A stretch of DNA of 54,048 bases from Candidatus Epulonipiscium fishelsonii (lineage in GTDB: Bacteria; Bacillota; Clostridia; Lachnospirales; Cellulosilyticaceae), in assembly GCA_001983455.1 (NCBI GenBank), contig LJDB01000078.1, positions 1-54,048 on the forward strand, given 5' to 3'. Position 1 is the stretch's first letter, and each line of letters opens with the position of its first letter. The notes beneath the pieces were generated by a model. The model saw only the letters and a program-made list of their open reading frames with translations, was not told where the DNA came from and did no database searches. Made by a program: the position numbers and the translations under genes. Positions 24,581 through 33,899 of this stretch are shown here, piece after piece.

Positions 24581-26458
24581 ATGATTTTTAAAAGTGAATT
24601 GGAAGACACTTTAGGGAACTGGTATGAAGTTTCAACAGGGAGAGATATAAATTTTCAAAACCCACAGACTTTTAATGAAAAAATACAATGGTGTAAGTTG
24701 TATGATAATAATCCTTTAAAAACAAAGCTGGCAGATAAAAATGAAGTTAGGAAATGGGTATTAAAAAAAATAGATAAAGAATATTTAAATGATCTTATTG
24801 GAATGTATAGAGAGAATGAATTTCCTTCTGATAAATTAGATCAGCAATTTGATGCACATGGATATAATGTGAATATAATAAATCAACTTTATAGTTATCA
24901 ATTTTGGTGTTTTAATGGAAAAGCAGAGTATATAGTTTTTCAAGAAGATAAATTTAATAATTCAAATTTAATGTTATTTAATAGAAACTGGGAAAAACGA
25001 GATTTTGTAAATAATTATAACGAACAAAATTGTGAAATTAAAAAACCTGATAACCTAGATAAAATGTTAAATATAGCAGAAACATTATCAAAGGGTTTTA
25101 CTTTTGTTAGTATAAACTTATATAGATTAAATAATGGAGATATCAAATTTGATGATTTAGATTTTACACCTTGCTCAGGAGCATATAAATGGATCAATAT
25201 TAATACTGACGTTGAAATCGGAAAATTTTTTAGTATAGAGCCCTTAAAAGATAAATTAACAAACCAATATAACAATAGTAAAGTTATTTTCTTCACACCA
25301 GTATATAATGCGATAAATAGTATTGAAAGAGCATATAAAAGTTTAGTAAATCAAACAGATAAAAATTGGATATGGCATGTGGTTGATGATGCATCAAACG
25401 ATGGAACATATGAATTGCTGCAAAAATTATCAAATAAAGATAATCGTATAATACTTCATAGAAATAAAGTAAATAATGTTATAGATGAAGGCAATGATAT
25501 TGTGGACATAGGAGTCATGTATAGTGATATAGACTATTTAGCTGTACTTGATGCTGACGATGAATATATAAGTAACTTCATTAAAGAGTGTAAAACTTAT
25601 GCAATAGCTAATAACTTAGATATTGTTGCGGGTAGTAGAGAAGAAGTTATTAATAACAAGTCATGTGTTAAAGAAAATAATCAGTTTTTAATATTAACAA
25701 AAACTGATAAAGAAAAAAATTTTATTAAATCTTTTAATTGTATGTCAACTTATTGGGGAAAATTGTTTAAAATTAGCATTTTAAAAAAAATTGATAGATC
25801 TAAATTAATATATCAACATATTAATGGCCATGATATAGCATTTTCTGTTGAGCTATTTAAAAAAGCTACAAATATTGGAGTGTTAAGGAAGGCATTTTAT
25901 AAATACTATATTTATCCTAATTCAAAAGCTCGTATTTGGAAAAAAGGAAAAATAGATTCATACCTTAAGATATATGAGTTATTAGAAAATTATCTATTAT
26001 GTTCTAAATCCACTATATCTGAAATAAATGAAAAATTTACGCAACTAGTTAATTTAATATTAATTAACGTAGCAGTGGAACTTTTAATTAAATCAGATTT
26101 AACTGATTACGAAAAACAACAAGAAATTTTAAAAATAGGAAGAGCAAATTATATTAAGCGTGTTATAATGGATGAAAAATTTGATGATTGGTTTAATAAT
26201 TTAACAGAGGAAAAAGATACAAAAAATAATTGCTTTACACTTATAAAAGATTGGATGTTATCTCAAACAGATATTGAAGATGATTTAGTTTTAGAATTTT
26301 GTGAAACAGGACAATTATTTTGTGCCTCAATGAATGACGAGAAAGGATGGATTAAATTTAAGATTTTACATGCAAATGCTTTAATTGAACTAGGGAATAA
26401 AATGGCTGAACAAGGTGAAAAAGAAACACTAGAATTGGAAAGAATTTTAAATATATAA
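24581..26458 (+). CDS. TupA-like ATP-grasp/GT2 fusion, paralogue 4, shortened
   Basis: 625 aa, start at MIFK after GGAGG. About 50 residues of the ATP-grasp domain are missing in frame: after AHGY the sequence jumps to INQLYSYQFWCFNG, removing the nucleotide-binding segment and the IKPRII strand. KTTHG is also lost (FDAHG), and the metal motif is FDDLDF. This domain can hardly bind ATP. The glycosyltransferase part is intact (VDDASNDGT, LDADDE), as is the C-terminal helical part, so the protein is probably still a working transferase. In-frame loss without damage elsewhere argues for selection on the GT2 part only. Confidence 0.83.
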   Translation: MIFKSELEDTLGNWYEVSTGRDINFQNPQTFNEKIQWCKLYDNNPLKTKLADKNEVRKWVLKKIDKEYLNDLIGMYRENEFPSDKLDQQFDAHGYNVNIINQLYSYQFWCFNGKAEYIVFQEDKFNNSNLMLFNRNWEKRDFVNNYNEQNCEIKKPDNLDKMLNIAETLSKGFTFVSINLYRLNNGDIKFDDLDFTPCSGAYKWININTDVEIGKFFSIEPLKDKLTNQYNNSKVIFFTPVYNAINSIERAYKSLVNQTDKNWIWHVVDDASNDGTYELLQKLSNKDNRIILHRNKVNNVIDEGNDIVDIGVMYSDIDYLAVLDADDEYISNFIKECKTYAIANNLDIVAGSREEVINNKSCVKENNQFLILTKTDKEKNFIKSFNCMSTYWGKLFKISILKKIDRSKLIYQHINGHDIAFSVELFKKATNIGVLRKAFYKYYIYPNSKARIWKKGKIDSYLKIYELLENYLLCSKSTISEINEKFTQLVNLILINVAVELLIKSDLTDYEKQQEILKIGRANYIKRVIMDEKFDDWFNNLTEEKDTKNNCFTLIKDWMLSQTDIEDDLVLEFCETGQLFCASMNDEKGWIKFKILHANALIELGNKMAEQGEKETLELERILNI

Positions 26459-26490
26459 TAGAAGTTAATTACTATAAAATGGAGGAAAAT

Positions 26491-28536
26491 ATGATTTTTA
26501 AAAGTGATTTAGAGGATAATTTAGCTACTTGCTATAAAGACTCAACAGGAAGAGATATAAATTTTCAAAACCCACAGACTTTTAATGAAAAAATGCAATG
26601 GTGTAAGTTATATGATAATAATCCTTTAAAAACAAAATTATCAGATAAATATGAAGTTAGGAAGTGGATTGCAAATAAAATAGGAAAAAAATATTTAATT
26701 GATAGTATTGGTATATATGAAAATTTTAATGAAATAGAATGGAATAATTTACCTCAACAGTTTGTTATAAAGACTACTCATGGATGGGATCAAAACATTA
26801 TTGTTAAAGATAAAAATATTTTTGATAAAAATAAGGCTAAATTACAAATTGAAAAGTGGTTGAATTATAATTTTTTTAAATTAAGTTTAGAAATGCAATA
26901 CAAAGATATTAAACCACGTATAATAATTGAAAAGTATATAGAAAATTTTGATAATCAACTTTATGACTACAAATTTTGGTGTTTTAACGGAAAAGTAGAA
27001 TATATAATGTTTATTGGAAAACAAGACCCTTCTGATATTACTAGAATATTTTTTAATAGAGAATGGGAAAGACAACCTTTTACTTTTAATGCCAAGTTAA
27101 AAGAAATAGAAATTCCTAAGCCTGATAATTTAAATGAAATGATAGAAATAGCTGAAATTTTATCTAAAGAATTTCCTCATGTAAGGGTTGACTTATATTC
27201 TCTAAATAATGGAGAAATAAAATTTGGAGAAATGACATTTACTACTCACTCAGGAGTAGCTGAATGGAATTTACCTGAAATAGATTTAAAATTGGGACAA
27301 CTTTTTAACATAGAGCCCTTAAAAGATAAACTAACAAACCAATATAATAACAGTAAAGTTATTTTCTTCACACCAATATATAATGCAATAAATACTATTG
27401 AAAGAGCATATAAAAGTTTGGCAAATCAAACAGATAAAAATTGGATATGGCATGTAGTTGATGATGCCTCAACTGATGGAACATATGAATTGTTGCAAAA
27501 ATTATCAAATGAAGACAATCGTATAATCCTTCATAGAAATAAAGTAAATAATGTTATAGATGAAGGTAATGATATTGTGGACATTGGAGTCATGTATAGT
27601 GATATAGATTACTTTGCAGTTCTTGATGCTGATGATGAATATATGAGTGATTTTATTGAAGATTGTAAGACTTATGCAATAGCTAATAATTTAGATATGG
27701 TTGTTGTTGGTAGAGAAGACAGTGTTGATGGTAAATATATAAATAGATCAATGATGAATAAATATTTAATATTGACTAAGGCTGAAAAAGAAAGAGACTT
27801 TCTTAAATGGCTTAAGTGTATGGGAACTTATTGGGGCAAATTATTTAAAATTAGTACTCTAAAAAAAATTAATAGAGATAATTTAATATATCAACATGTT
27901 AATGGTCATGATGCAGCCTTTGCAATTGAGATGTTTAGAAAAGCTACAAATATTGGTATATTAAATAAAGCATATTATAGGTATTATATTTATCCAAATT
28001 CAAAACTTCGTACTTGGCGAAAAGGAAGAATCGAAGCTTATGCGAAGATAGGGGATTTGATGGAACAATATTTATTGGAGTACAAAGATATAATATCAGC
28101 AACTAATAAAAAAGTTATACAATTTTATTGTGTAGGGATGATGCTAAGTGCAGTAGAAGCTTTGTTAAAGGCAGATTTGAGTGAACATGAAAAACAACAA
28201 GAATTTTTAAAAATAGGAAGAGTAAAGTATATCAAAGAGCTTATGGCAGATGAAGGCTTTGATGAGTGGTGCAATAACTTAAGTGGTCAAAAAGATATAA
28301 AAAAGAATTGTTTTACGCTTATAAAAGATTGGATGTTATCTCAAACAGATATTGAAGATGATTTAATTTTAGAATTTTGTGAAACAGGACAATTATTTTG
28401 TGCATCAATGAATGACGAGGAAGGATGGCTTCAATTTAAAATATTACATGCAAATGCTTTAATTGAACTAGGGAATAACATGATTGAACAGGGTGAACAG
28501 GAAATTCAGGAACTAGAAAAAATTCTAAACATATAA
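26491..28536 (+). CDS. TupA-like ATP-grasp/GT2 fusion, paralogue 5, canonical ATP-grasp site
   Basis: 681 aa, start at MIFK after GGAGG, 32 bases after paralogue 4. It is the only copy whose ATP-grasp metal motif keeps the family form (IKFGEMTFTTHSG, Glu present) together with IKTTHGWDQNIIVKDKN and IKPRIIIEKYIE. The ATP-grasp half differs strongly from copies 1-4 while the GT2 core (VDDASTDGT, LDADDE) is nearly identical, which suggests gene conversion or selection on the GT2 block. If any copy still ligates an amino acid or amine to a carboxylate, as proposed for TupA, it is this one. It is followed by a strong terminator. Confidence 0.85.
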   Translation: MIFKSDLEDNLATCYKDSTGRDINFQNPQTFNEKMQWCKLYDNNPLKTKLSDKYEVRKWIANKIGKKYLIDSIGIYENFNEIEWNNLPQQFVIKTTHGWDQNIIVKDKNIFDKNKAKLQIEKWLNYNFFKLSLEMQYKDIKPRIIIEKYIENFDNQLYDYKFWCFNGKVEYIMFIGKQDPSDITRIFFNREWERQPFTFNAKLKEIEIPKPDNLNEMIEIAEILSKEFPHVRVDLYSLNNGEIKFGEMTFTTHSGVAEWNLPEIDLKLGQLFNIEPLKDKLTNQYNNSKVIFFTPIYNAINTIERAYKSLANQTDKNWIWHVVDDASTDGTYELLQKLSNEDNRIILHRNKVNNVIDEGNDIVDIGVMYSDIDYFAVLDADDEYMSDFIEDCKTYAIANNLDMVVVGREDSVDGKYINRSMMNKYLILTKAEKERDFLKWLKCMGTYWGKLFKISTLKKINRDNLIYQHVNGHDAAFAIEMFRKATNIGILNKAYYRYYIYPNSKLRTWRKGRIEAYAKIGDLMEQYLLEYKDIISATNKKVIQFYCVGMMLSAVEALLKADLSEHEKQQEFLKIGRVKYIKELMADEGFDEWCNNLSGQKDIKKNCFTLIKDWMLSQTDIEDDLILEFCETGQLFCASMNDEEGWLQFKILHANALIELGNNMIEQGEQEIQELEKILNI

Positions 28537-28543
28537 AAAATTT

Positions 28544-28568
28544 AGGCGAACATATAAGTTCGCCTTTA
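28544..28568 (+). terminator. Terminator of glycosyltransferase array
   Basis: AGGCGAAC pairs with GTTCGCCT around ATATAA, then TTAC. There is no comparable hairpin between the five paralogues. Confidence 0.75.
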
Positions 28569-28731
28569 CAATAATGATAGAAAATCTTTGACTTTACATC
28601 ATTATTACGAATAAATAACTTCAAAATGTTAAAAAGATACTTTATAAGAGTATTCTTTTTTTTTGTATAACTAAAATGGAAAATATATGGTATACTATAA
28701 AAAACATTATTTTATATGAAAGGAAAAATGC

Positions 28732-30549
28732 ATGAATGAAGAATTAAATGAAGACTCAACTAATAAAACGAAAGGAGAAGAAAACAAGGTAAACAGTATT
28801 CAGGAGGGAAAAAAGGGAAGTAAGAAAGAATTTAAAAGATTTAATAAAGAAAAAAAGAGACAACTTAGAGAAAATAAAAGGAAGAATAAAAAGAAGATAC
28901 CTCTTAGAGGAAAAATAATATTATCTTTTAGTGCAATAATTTTAGGAACGGCACTGGGGGCTTTTTATTGGAAAATTAGGCCAAGCACAATAGAACTTGA
29001 TCCACTGACATATTTTCCAGAATTTAAGGAAAATCAGATAAATATGACTTATGAAGATACAAGGATTGACTTAGAAGTTCCTGCTATTATAAAAGATGGT
29101 GAAATTTATATCTCAACGGAATTTGCGAAAAAATATGTGGATGATGCGATTTATTATGATGAAAATGAAAAGGTAGTTACCATTACAAATCCTATTGAAA
29201 TAAAAAAAATGCAAGAAGATACAAGTACATATCTTCTATTTGAAAATGATAGAGCTTATATTTCAGCGTCTTATATAGAAAACCACTATCCTTTTGAATT
29301 AAACTTAGGGAAAGATGGAAGACTGATTTTAGCTTATAATTTGGAAGTTCCTAAGCAATTAGCTAAAGTACGCACAAGAAATGCGGTCTTAAGAACACAT
29401 CCAAATAGTAAGAAACCAATTATAGAAACTGTACATTCAGGAGATATATTGGAAGTTTATCAAGATGGTGAAAAAGCAGGAACAGACGGATATGTACGAG
29501 TAAGAAATCAAAATGGAATTATTGGGTATGTATGGGAACCTTGTATAAGTATGATAGGAGAAACGGAAGTAAAGGAACCTGTAATTTATGGAATGAGTAC
29601 AAATGTACTTGATGAAAAAGTAAAACTAGTTTGGGACCAAGTGTCAAATAAGTATACAAATTGGAATAATTATAAATATAATCATTTGGATGGAGCTAAT
29701 GTAATAAGCCCAACTTGGTTTGACTTTGCAAATGCAGATGGAACTTTAAACAATAGAGGGTCCAAAGAATATGTGGAAGAAGCACATAAAAGGGATTTGG
29801 AAGTTTGGGCATTATTAAGTAATAATTTTGCTATGCCTGAATATACAAAGGAAATTTTAAGTTCAACATCAAAAAGACAATATGTTATTGATCAAATAAT
29901 TGAATATGCTGATTTATATGGATTTGATGGAATTAATATTGATATAGAAAATATTGAAGCTAAATTTTCTGAGGAGTGGGTGCAATTTATGAGAGAGTTA
30001 TATCCACAGATGAGAAAAGAAGGCTTGACTGTATCTGTGGATATTTATATTCCTTCAAATTGGTCATATTTTTATGAGCGTGAAAAAGTAGGCAAAGTAG
30101 TTGATTATTTTATGGTTATGGCGTATGATCAACATTGGTCAGGCTCAGAAAAAGCTGGACCTGTAGCTGCAATTCCTTGGGTAATTGAAGGCTTGGAAAA
30201 AAACCTTGAAGAAGTACCGAATGATAAGCTTGTGTTAGGAATTCCATTTTTTAATAGGGTTTGGGCTGAAACTGATGATGGCCTTGAAACAAAGGCTGAG
30301 AGTATGTATGAAGTAGTTGATAGGATTGCGAACAATGATGCAACTATAGTATATGATCCAAAGACCAAATTGAATTATGTGGAGTATGAAAACAACAATA
30401 AACTGTACAAAATATGGCTTGAAGATATTGATGCAATTACTAGAAGGATTGAAATTATTAATGAATATGATTTAGCAGGATACGCAGGATGGAGACTTGG
30501 ATTAGAAACACCAGACATATGGGTAGAATTATCTAATATGCAGGAGTAG
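28732..30549 (+). CDS. Membrane-anchored GH18 glycosidase with SH3 domain
   Basis: 605 aa. Residues 1-52 are a highly basic Lys/Arg-rich cytoplasmic tail. One membrane segment spans about 54-73. An extracytoplasmic region at about 80-205 resembles copper-amine-oxidase N-like repeats (IKDGEIYISTEFAKKYVDD). A bacterial SH3 domain spans about 213-265 and GH18 about 290-600. The GH18 catalytic motif is DGINIDIE with Glu406, and VVDYFMVMAYDQHW is the usual following strand. Such proteins cleave or bind peptidoglycan glycans, often in spore cortex turnover (SleL/YaaH-like), but the membrane anchor and Lys-rich tail are unlike YaaH. It is followed by cwlD, which supports a sporulation role. AAAGGA precedes the start. 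Confidence 0.83.
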   Translation: MNEELNEDSTNKTKGEENKVNSIQEGKKGSKKEFKRFNKEKKRQLRENKRKNKKKIPLRGKIILSFSAIILGTALGAFYWKIRPSTIELDPLTYFPEFKENQINMTYEDTRIDLEVPAIIKDGEIYISTEFAKKYVDDAIYYDENEKVVTITNPIEIKKMQEDTSTYLLFENDRAYISASYIENHYPFELNLGKDGRLILAYNLEVPKQLAKVRTRNAVLRTHPNSKKPIIETVHSGDILEVYQDGEKAGTDGYVRVRNQNGIIGYVWEPCISMIGETEVKEPVIYGMSTNVLDEKVKLVWDQVSNKYTNWNNYKYNHLDGANVISPTWFDFANADGTLNNRGSKEYVEEAHKRDLEVWALLSNNFAMPEYTKEILSSTSKRQYVIDQIIEYADLYGFDGINIDIENIEAKFSEEWVQFMRELYPQMRKEGLTVSVDIYIPSNWSYFYEREKVGKVVDYFMVMAYDQHWSGSEKAGPVAAIPWVIEGLEKNLEEVPNDKLVLGIPFFNRVWAETDDGLETKAESMYEVVDRIANNDATIVYDPKTKLNYVEYENNNKLYKIWLEDIDAITRRIEIINEYDLAGYAGWRLGLETPDIWVELSNMQE

Positions 30550-30592
30550 TGGTTAATTAAGATTAAAAAAATTGTAAAATACTATAATTGAC

Positions 30593-30621
30593 TTGAAGAA
30601 AAGAATAGGTCAAGGTATAAT
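30593..30621 (+). promoter_or_regulatory. Promoter upstream of cwlD
   Basis: TTGAAG at 30593-30598, a 17-base spacer, and TATAAT at 30616-30621. A sporulation sigma factor could use another site nearby that I did not resolve. Confidence 0.5.
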
Positions 30622-30670
30622 TTAATACAATAGCTAACAGGACAGATTATAAAAGAAGGTGGAAAAAAAA

Positions 30671-31375
30671 GTGAAACTAATGAGTATTGGAAAAACCACG
30701 ATATTAACAATGATGCTAGTGATGATTGTGGCATCAACTGCATATTTGAAGTTTGCCAGTAATGCTGTAAACACATTAAACCTTGTAACAGATGGCAAAA
30801 CTGTTGTAATTGATCCAGGACATGGAGGATACGACCCTGGCAAAGTTGGACTAAGTGGAATTTACGAAAAGGATATTAACTTAAGTATAGCACATATTCT
30901 TAGAGAATATCTGGAAAAGTCGGGAGCAACAGTTGTCATGACACGTGATGAGGATGAAGATTTAGATGGAATTGAAGGTAAATTTAGTAAAAAAGGAGAT
31001 ATGAATACTAGAAAAGAAATTATTAATGATAGCGATGCAGATTTAATAGTTAGTATTCATCAAAATGCTTTTACTCAATCAAATATAAGAGGTGCTCAAG
31101 TCTTCTATTATAACGATGAAAGTCCTGGGAAATTACTAGCTCAACTTGTACAAAAAAATATTAAGGAAATTGTTGATAATAATAATACACGTCAAGTTAA
31201 GCCATCAGAACATTACTATATTTTAAGAACAACAGATATGCCTAGTATTATCATTGAATGTGGATTTTTAACACATGTGGAAGAAGAAAAGCTGCTGATG
31301 AGTCGAGAATATCAAGATAAACTAGCTTTTGCTATATATAAAGGTATTGTAGAATATTTCCAACAAATTTTATAA
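30671..31375 (+). CDS. cwlD: N-acetylmuramoyl-L-alanine amidase CwlD
   Basis: 234 aa from the GTG at 30671; GAAGGTGG lies 8 bases upstream, so this is preferred over the GTG at 30659. A single N-terminal membrane segment or uncleaved signal spans about 8-28. Amidase_3 domain: VIDPGHGGYDPGKVG (Zn His), the Glu of GIYEKDINL, SIHQNAF (second Zn His), and IIECGFLTHVEEEKLL with the catalytic Glu. Length and layout match CwlD, which strips peptide from muramic acid during cortex formation so that muramic-delta-lactam can be made. It supports an endospore-forming host. A terminator follows. Confidence 0.87.
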   Translation: MKLMSIGKTTILTMMLVMIVASTAYLKFASNAVNTLNLVTDGKTVVIDPGHGGYDPGKVGLSGIYEKDINLSIAHILREYLEKSGATVVMTRDEDEDLDGIEGKFSKKGDMNTRKEIINDSDADLIVSIHQNAFTQSNIRGAQVFYYNDESPGKLLAQLVQKNIKEIVDNNNTRQVKPSEHYYILRTTDMPSIIIECGFLTHVEEEKLLMSREYQDKLAFAIYKGIVEYFQQIL

Positions 31376-31410
31376 ACATATTAGGTTGAAAATTATATTA
31401 CAATTGAAAA

Positions 31411-31441
31411 AGGTAGAGGGTTTAATATAAGCTCTCTACCT
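31411..31441. terminator. Bidirectional terminator between cwlD and mocR-like gene
   Basis: AGGTAGAG pairs with CTCTACCT. On the minus strand it is followed by TTTTTC, so it mainly ends the MocR-type gene; on the plus strand the tail is weak. Confidence 0.7.
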
Positions 31442-31456
31442 ACATAAAGCTCAATA

Positions 31457-32791
31457 CTATATATATGGGAGCTTCAGTGTGTTTAAAAATAATATTAATT
31501 GTTCAATTTCTAGATCATTTAGTGAGGAAATTGATAGCCTAAAATATTCATTATTAGAAGTTGTACAAAATAAATCTTCTGGTGATACAACTATATTATT
31601 AAATAAAAACATTTTATGTAGCTCTGTTATATCAATGTTAGTTGTTTTAACCCAAAAGAAAAGTCCCCCAATATTATTAGCAATTTCAAATATATCTGTT
31701 CGCTTTGAAATTGCTTCATAAACAGCCATATATTTAGAGTAAGTACTTTCAATAAGATTAGCATGTATGTTAGCAAAGTAATCTGATTCTAAATAATATC
31801 TTAACAAACGTTCTTTTAAAGTAAATTCACTACTACAATTTAAACTTTTACTGATACTTTGAGGCAAAACAGCAAAGCAATAATCTAAGTGTGGCATATA
31901 AAGTTTACAAAAATTATTTAAATATATAACTCTGTCATTTTTGTCTAAAACATAACAAGGCTTAATATTAATATCTTGAAATACAAAATCAGTAAATGTT
32001 TCATCTTCGATTACAAAGGTATCGTATTGTTCGCTTAAATTAAGTATCTGGAGCTTATTTTCTTCACTATAGCAAATGCCTGTTGGATTTTGTAAATATG
32101 GAGTTATCATAATATAGGCTACACTATGAGATTTAAGTTGTGTTTCTAAGAATTCTAAATCTAATCCATCCTTATTAAGTGGAATTTCTATAATTTTAAA
32201 TCCTAGATTTTTAAGTACAGTAGTATATATCAAATCTCTGTATGCTTCAACACAAATTACTGATTTTGTAGATAATTTCATAAGCTCTAATATAAATTTT
32301 GAACTGTGATTAATTAACCGTGTATTTGCAGGCGATGAATTTATCCCGACAGAATGTAAGTATTCATTTATACTTTGTCTCATAAGTTGTCTTTCCCGTT
32401 GTAATGGGTCAATAAATACATTCCATCCATCATCATCTAACATTTGATTTAAAAGGTCTTTTGATATATCGATTGAAAATATAGACTTATCAAAATAAGC
32501 TTTACTGCAAGAAATAGGAGTTAAACTTTGAGCTGCTTTTGCTGGTGTAATAGGGGAAACGTAGGTTCCACTTCCAATATGTGCAATAACAAGGTTTTTA
32601 CTTTCTAATACTCTATATGCATTAACTACGGTGTCTCTATTAATTCGAAGTTTATTTGAAAGATTACGTATTGTTGGCAACTTTGTTTTTGCAGGCAATG
32701 TACCTGTTTCTATAAGCCTAATAAGCTCATTTGCTAATTGAATATATAAAGGTGTTGGATCGGATTTTGAAATTTTAATAGCACAAAACAT
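31457..32791 (-). CDS. MocR-type GntR regulator with aminotransferase domain
   Basis: 444 aa, ATG after AAGGAGG. Residues 1-78 are a GntR winged helix (PLYIQLANELIRLIETGTLP, LPTIRNLSNKLRINRDTVVNAYRVLE, GSGTYV). Residues about 120-444 are a fold-type I aminotransferase-like domain with NPTG at 235-238 and the likely PLP lysine K296 in NNFCKLYMPHLDY. MocR proteins use PLP or its adduct with an amino acid to control genes for PLP, GABA, taurine and similar metabolism. No target gene is evident: its neighbours are cwlD (convergent) and the replication genes (same strand, upstream), so a distant regulon is likely. Confidence 0.87.
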   Translation of the reverse strand: MFCAIKISKSDPTPLYIQLANELIRLIETGTLPAKTKLPTIRNLSNKLRINRDTVVNAYRVLESKNLVIAHIGSGTYVSPITPAKAAQSLTPISCSKAYFDKSIFSIDISKDLLNQMLDDDGWNVFIDPLQRERQLMRQSINEYLHSVGINSSPANTRLINHSSKFILELMKLSTKSVICVEAYRDLIYTTVLKNLGFKIIEIPLNKDGLDLEFLETQLKSHSVAYIMITPYLQNPTGICYSEENKLQILNLSEQYDTFVIEDETFTDFVFQDINIKPCYVLDKNDRVIYLNNFCKLYMPHLDYCFAVLPQSISKSLNCSSEFTLKERLLRYYLESDYFANIHANLIESTYSKYMAVYEAISKRTDIFEIANNIGGLFFWVKTTNIDITELHKMFLFNNIVVSPEDLFCTTSNNEYFRLSISSLNDLEIEQLILFLNTLKLPYI

Positions 32792-32857
32792 ATAAGGGCC
32801 TCCTTAAAAGTCGATATAGGTAATTATATTATTGATATAAAAAAAATATCCCAAACA

Positions 32858-33883
32858 TTAAGCTATAGGAATATTTTTTTTATTATATTTTTTTCCTAAT
32901 CTAAGGTCATGACCATAGATTTTTAATATTCTATAGTGACCCAAAATTCTTGAAGCAATTCGTTCGGAATAACTATTTTTTATATCTTCAGATGTTAAAT
33001 TTGTTGAAATAATTGTGGACTTTTGACTTGTATGTCTTGAATTTATGACATTAAATAGATCAGAAATATTTATACTTGTATCCATTTCCGCTCCTAAATC
33101 ATCAATAATTAATAAGTCTGCACAAGTCATGTTTTCCAGCAAAAATGCTTCTTCTTCATTTACATATTGCTTATTAAATCTATTTTTATTAATTAGTTGA
33201 AAAAGCTGAATTGATGAAAGATATAAAACCGTAGATCCTCTATCAATTAATTCTTTTGCTATACAATTGCATAAAAACGTTTTTCCAACTCCTGTTGAAC
33301 CATGAAAAACAATGTTTGTATAGCTTGTTTTAAAGTCGCCAATAAATTTTTCTAGGTTTGATTTAAGGTCTTCCATTGAAGCTCTGTATGATATTCCTGT
33401 AGACGGATTAATTTCGTCAGAGTATATACTCAAGTCAAACGTAGAAAAGTTTTCAGACTTTAATAGATTTCCAATATTAGATGATCTGTATGACATTTCT
33501 GTAAGAGCTTGAGTAAAACATTTGCAATGAGTTGGAGTCTTAATACCATCTGCATTTAGCAAAAAACCTGTATCTTTACATGTCATACAATTATATTGAA
33601 TTTCAAGGAAATCAGCAGGGTAATTATAGCTTTCCAATAGTTCTCTTTTCCTAGTATTTTTGTCTTTAAAATCCTTATCAAAGAGTTTATTATAGTTATT
33701 CGCATCGTTTCCAGCGGAGATAAGTTTTAAAAGCCTAATACCTACAGTTGAAAAGTGTCTATCAATTCGTGCAATCTCAGGGATTTTTTCGTAAATAATT
33801 TGTTTTCTTTCTTCAAGATTTCGTTTGTTTTCAATTTGTTTAAGCTCGTACTGCTTAAGTAGTTCTCTATAAATTGTTCCCAT
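32858..33883 (-). CDS. DnaI/DnaC-like helicase loader ATPase
   Basis: 341 aa. The start at 33883 is chosen because GAGAGG is 6 bases upstream; a longer frame to 33940 has none. The N-terminal half has a Zn-ribbon (C99, C102, C120, C122) as in DnaI. AAA+ ATPase follows: Walker A GSTGVGKT at 195-202, Walker B LLIIDDLGAE near 257-266, and STNLTSEDI with an arginine finger in SERIASRILG. It loads the replicative helicase onto DNA with a DnaB/DnaD-type partner, here encoded just upstream on the same strand with an 18-base overlap region. Common order murC-dnaD-dnaC in this window suggests one operon. Confidence 0.88.
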   Translation of the reverse strand: MGTIYRELLKQYELKQIENKRNLEERKQIIYEKIPEIARIDRHFSTVGIRLLKLISAGNDANNYNKLFDKDFKDKNTRKRELLESYNYPADFLEIQYNCMTCKDTGFLLNADGIKTPTHCKCFTQALTEMSYRSSNIGNLLKSENFSTFDLSIYSDEINPSTGISYRASMEDLKSNLEKFIGDFKTSYTNIVFHGSTGVGKTFLCNCIAKELIDRGSTVLYLSSIQLFQLINKNRFNKQYVNEEEAFLLENMTCADLLIIDDLGAEMDTSINISDLFNVINSRHTSQKSTIISTNLTSEDIKNSYSERIASRILGHYRILKIYGHDLRLGKKYNKKNIPIA

Positions 33884-33899
33884 ATTTTCCTCTCTATAT

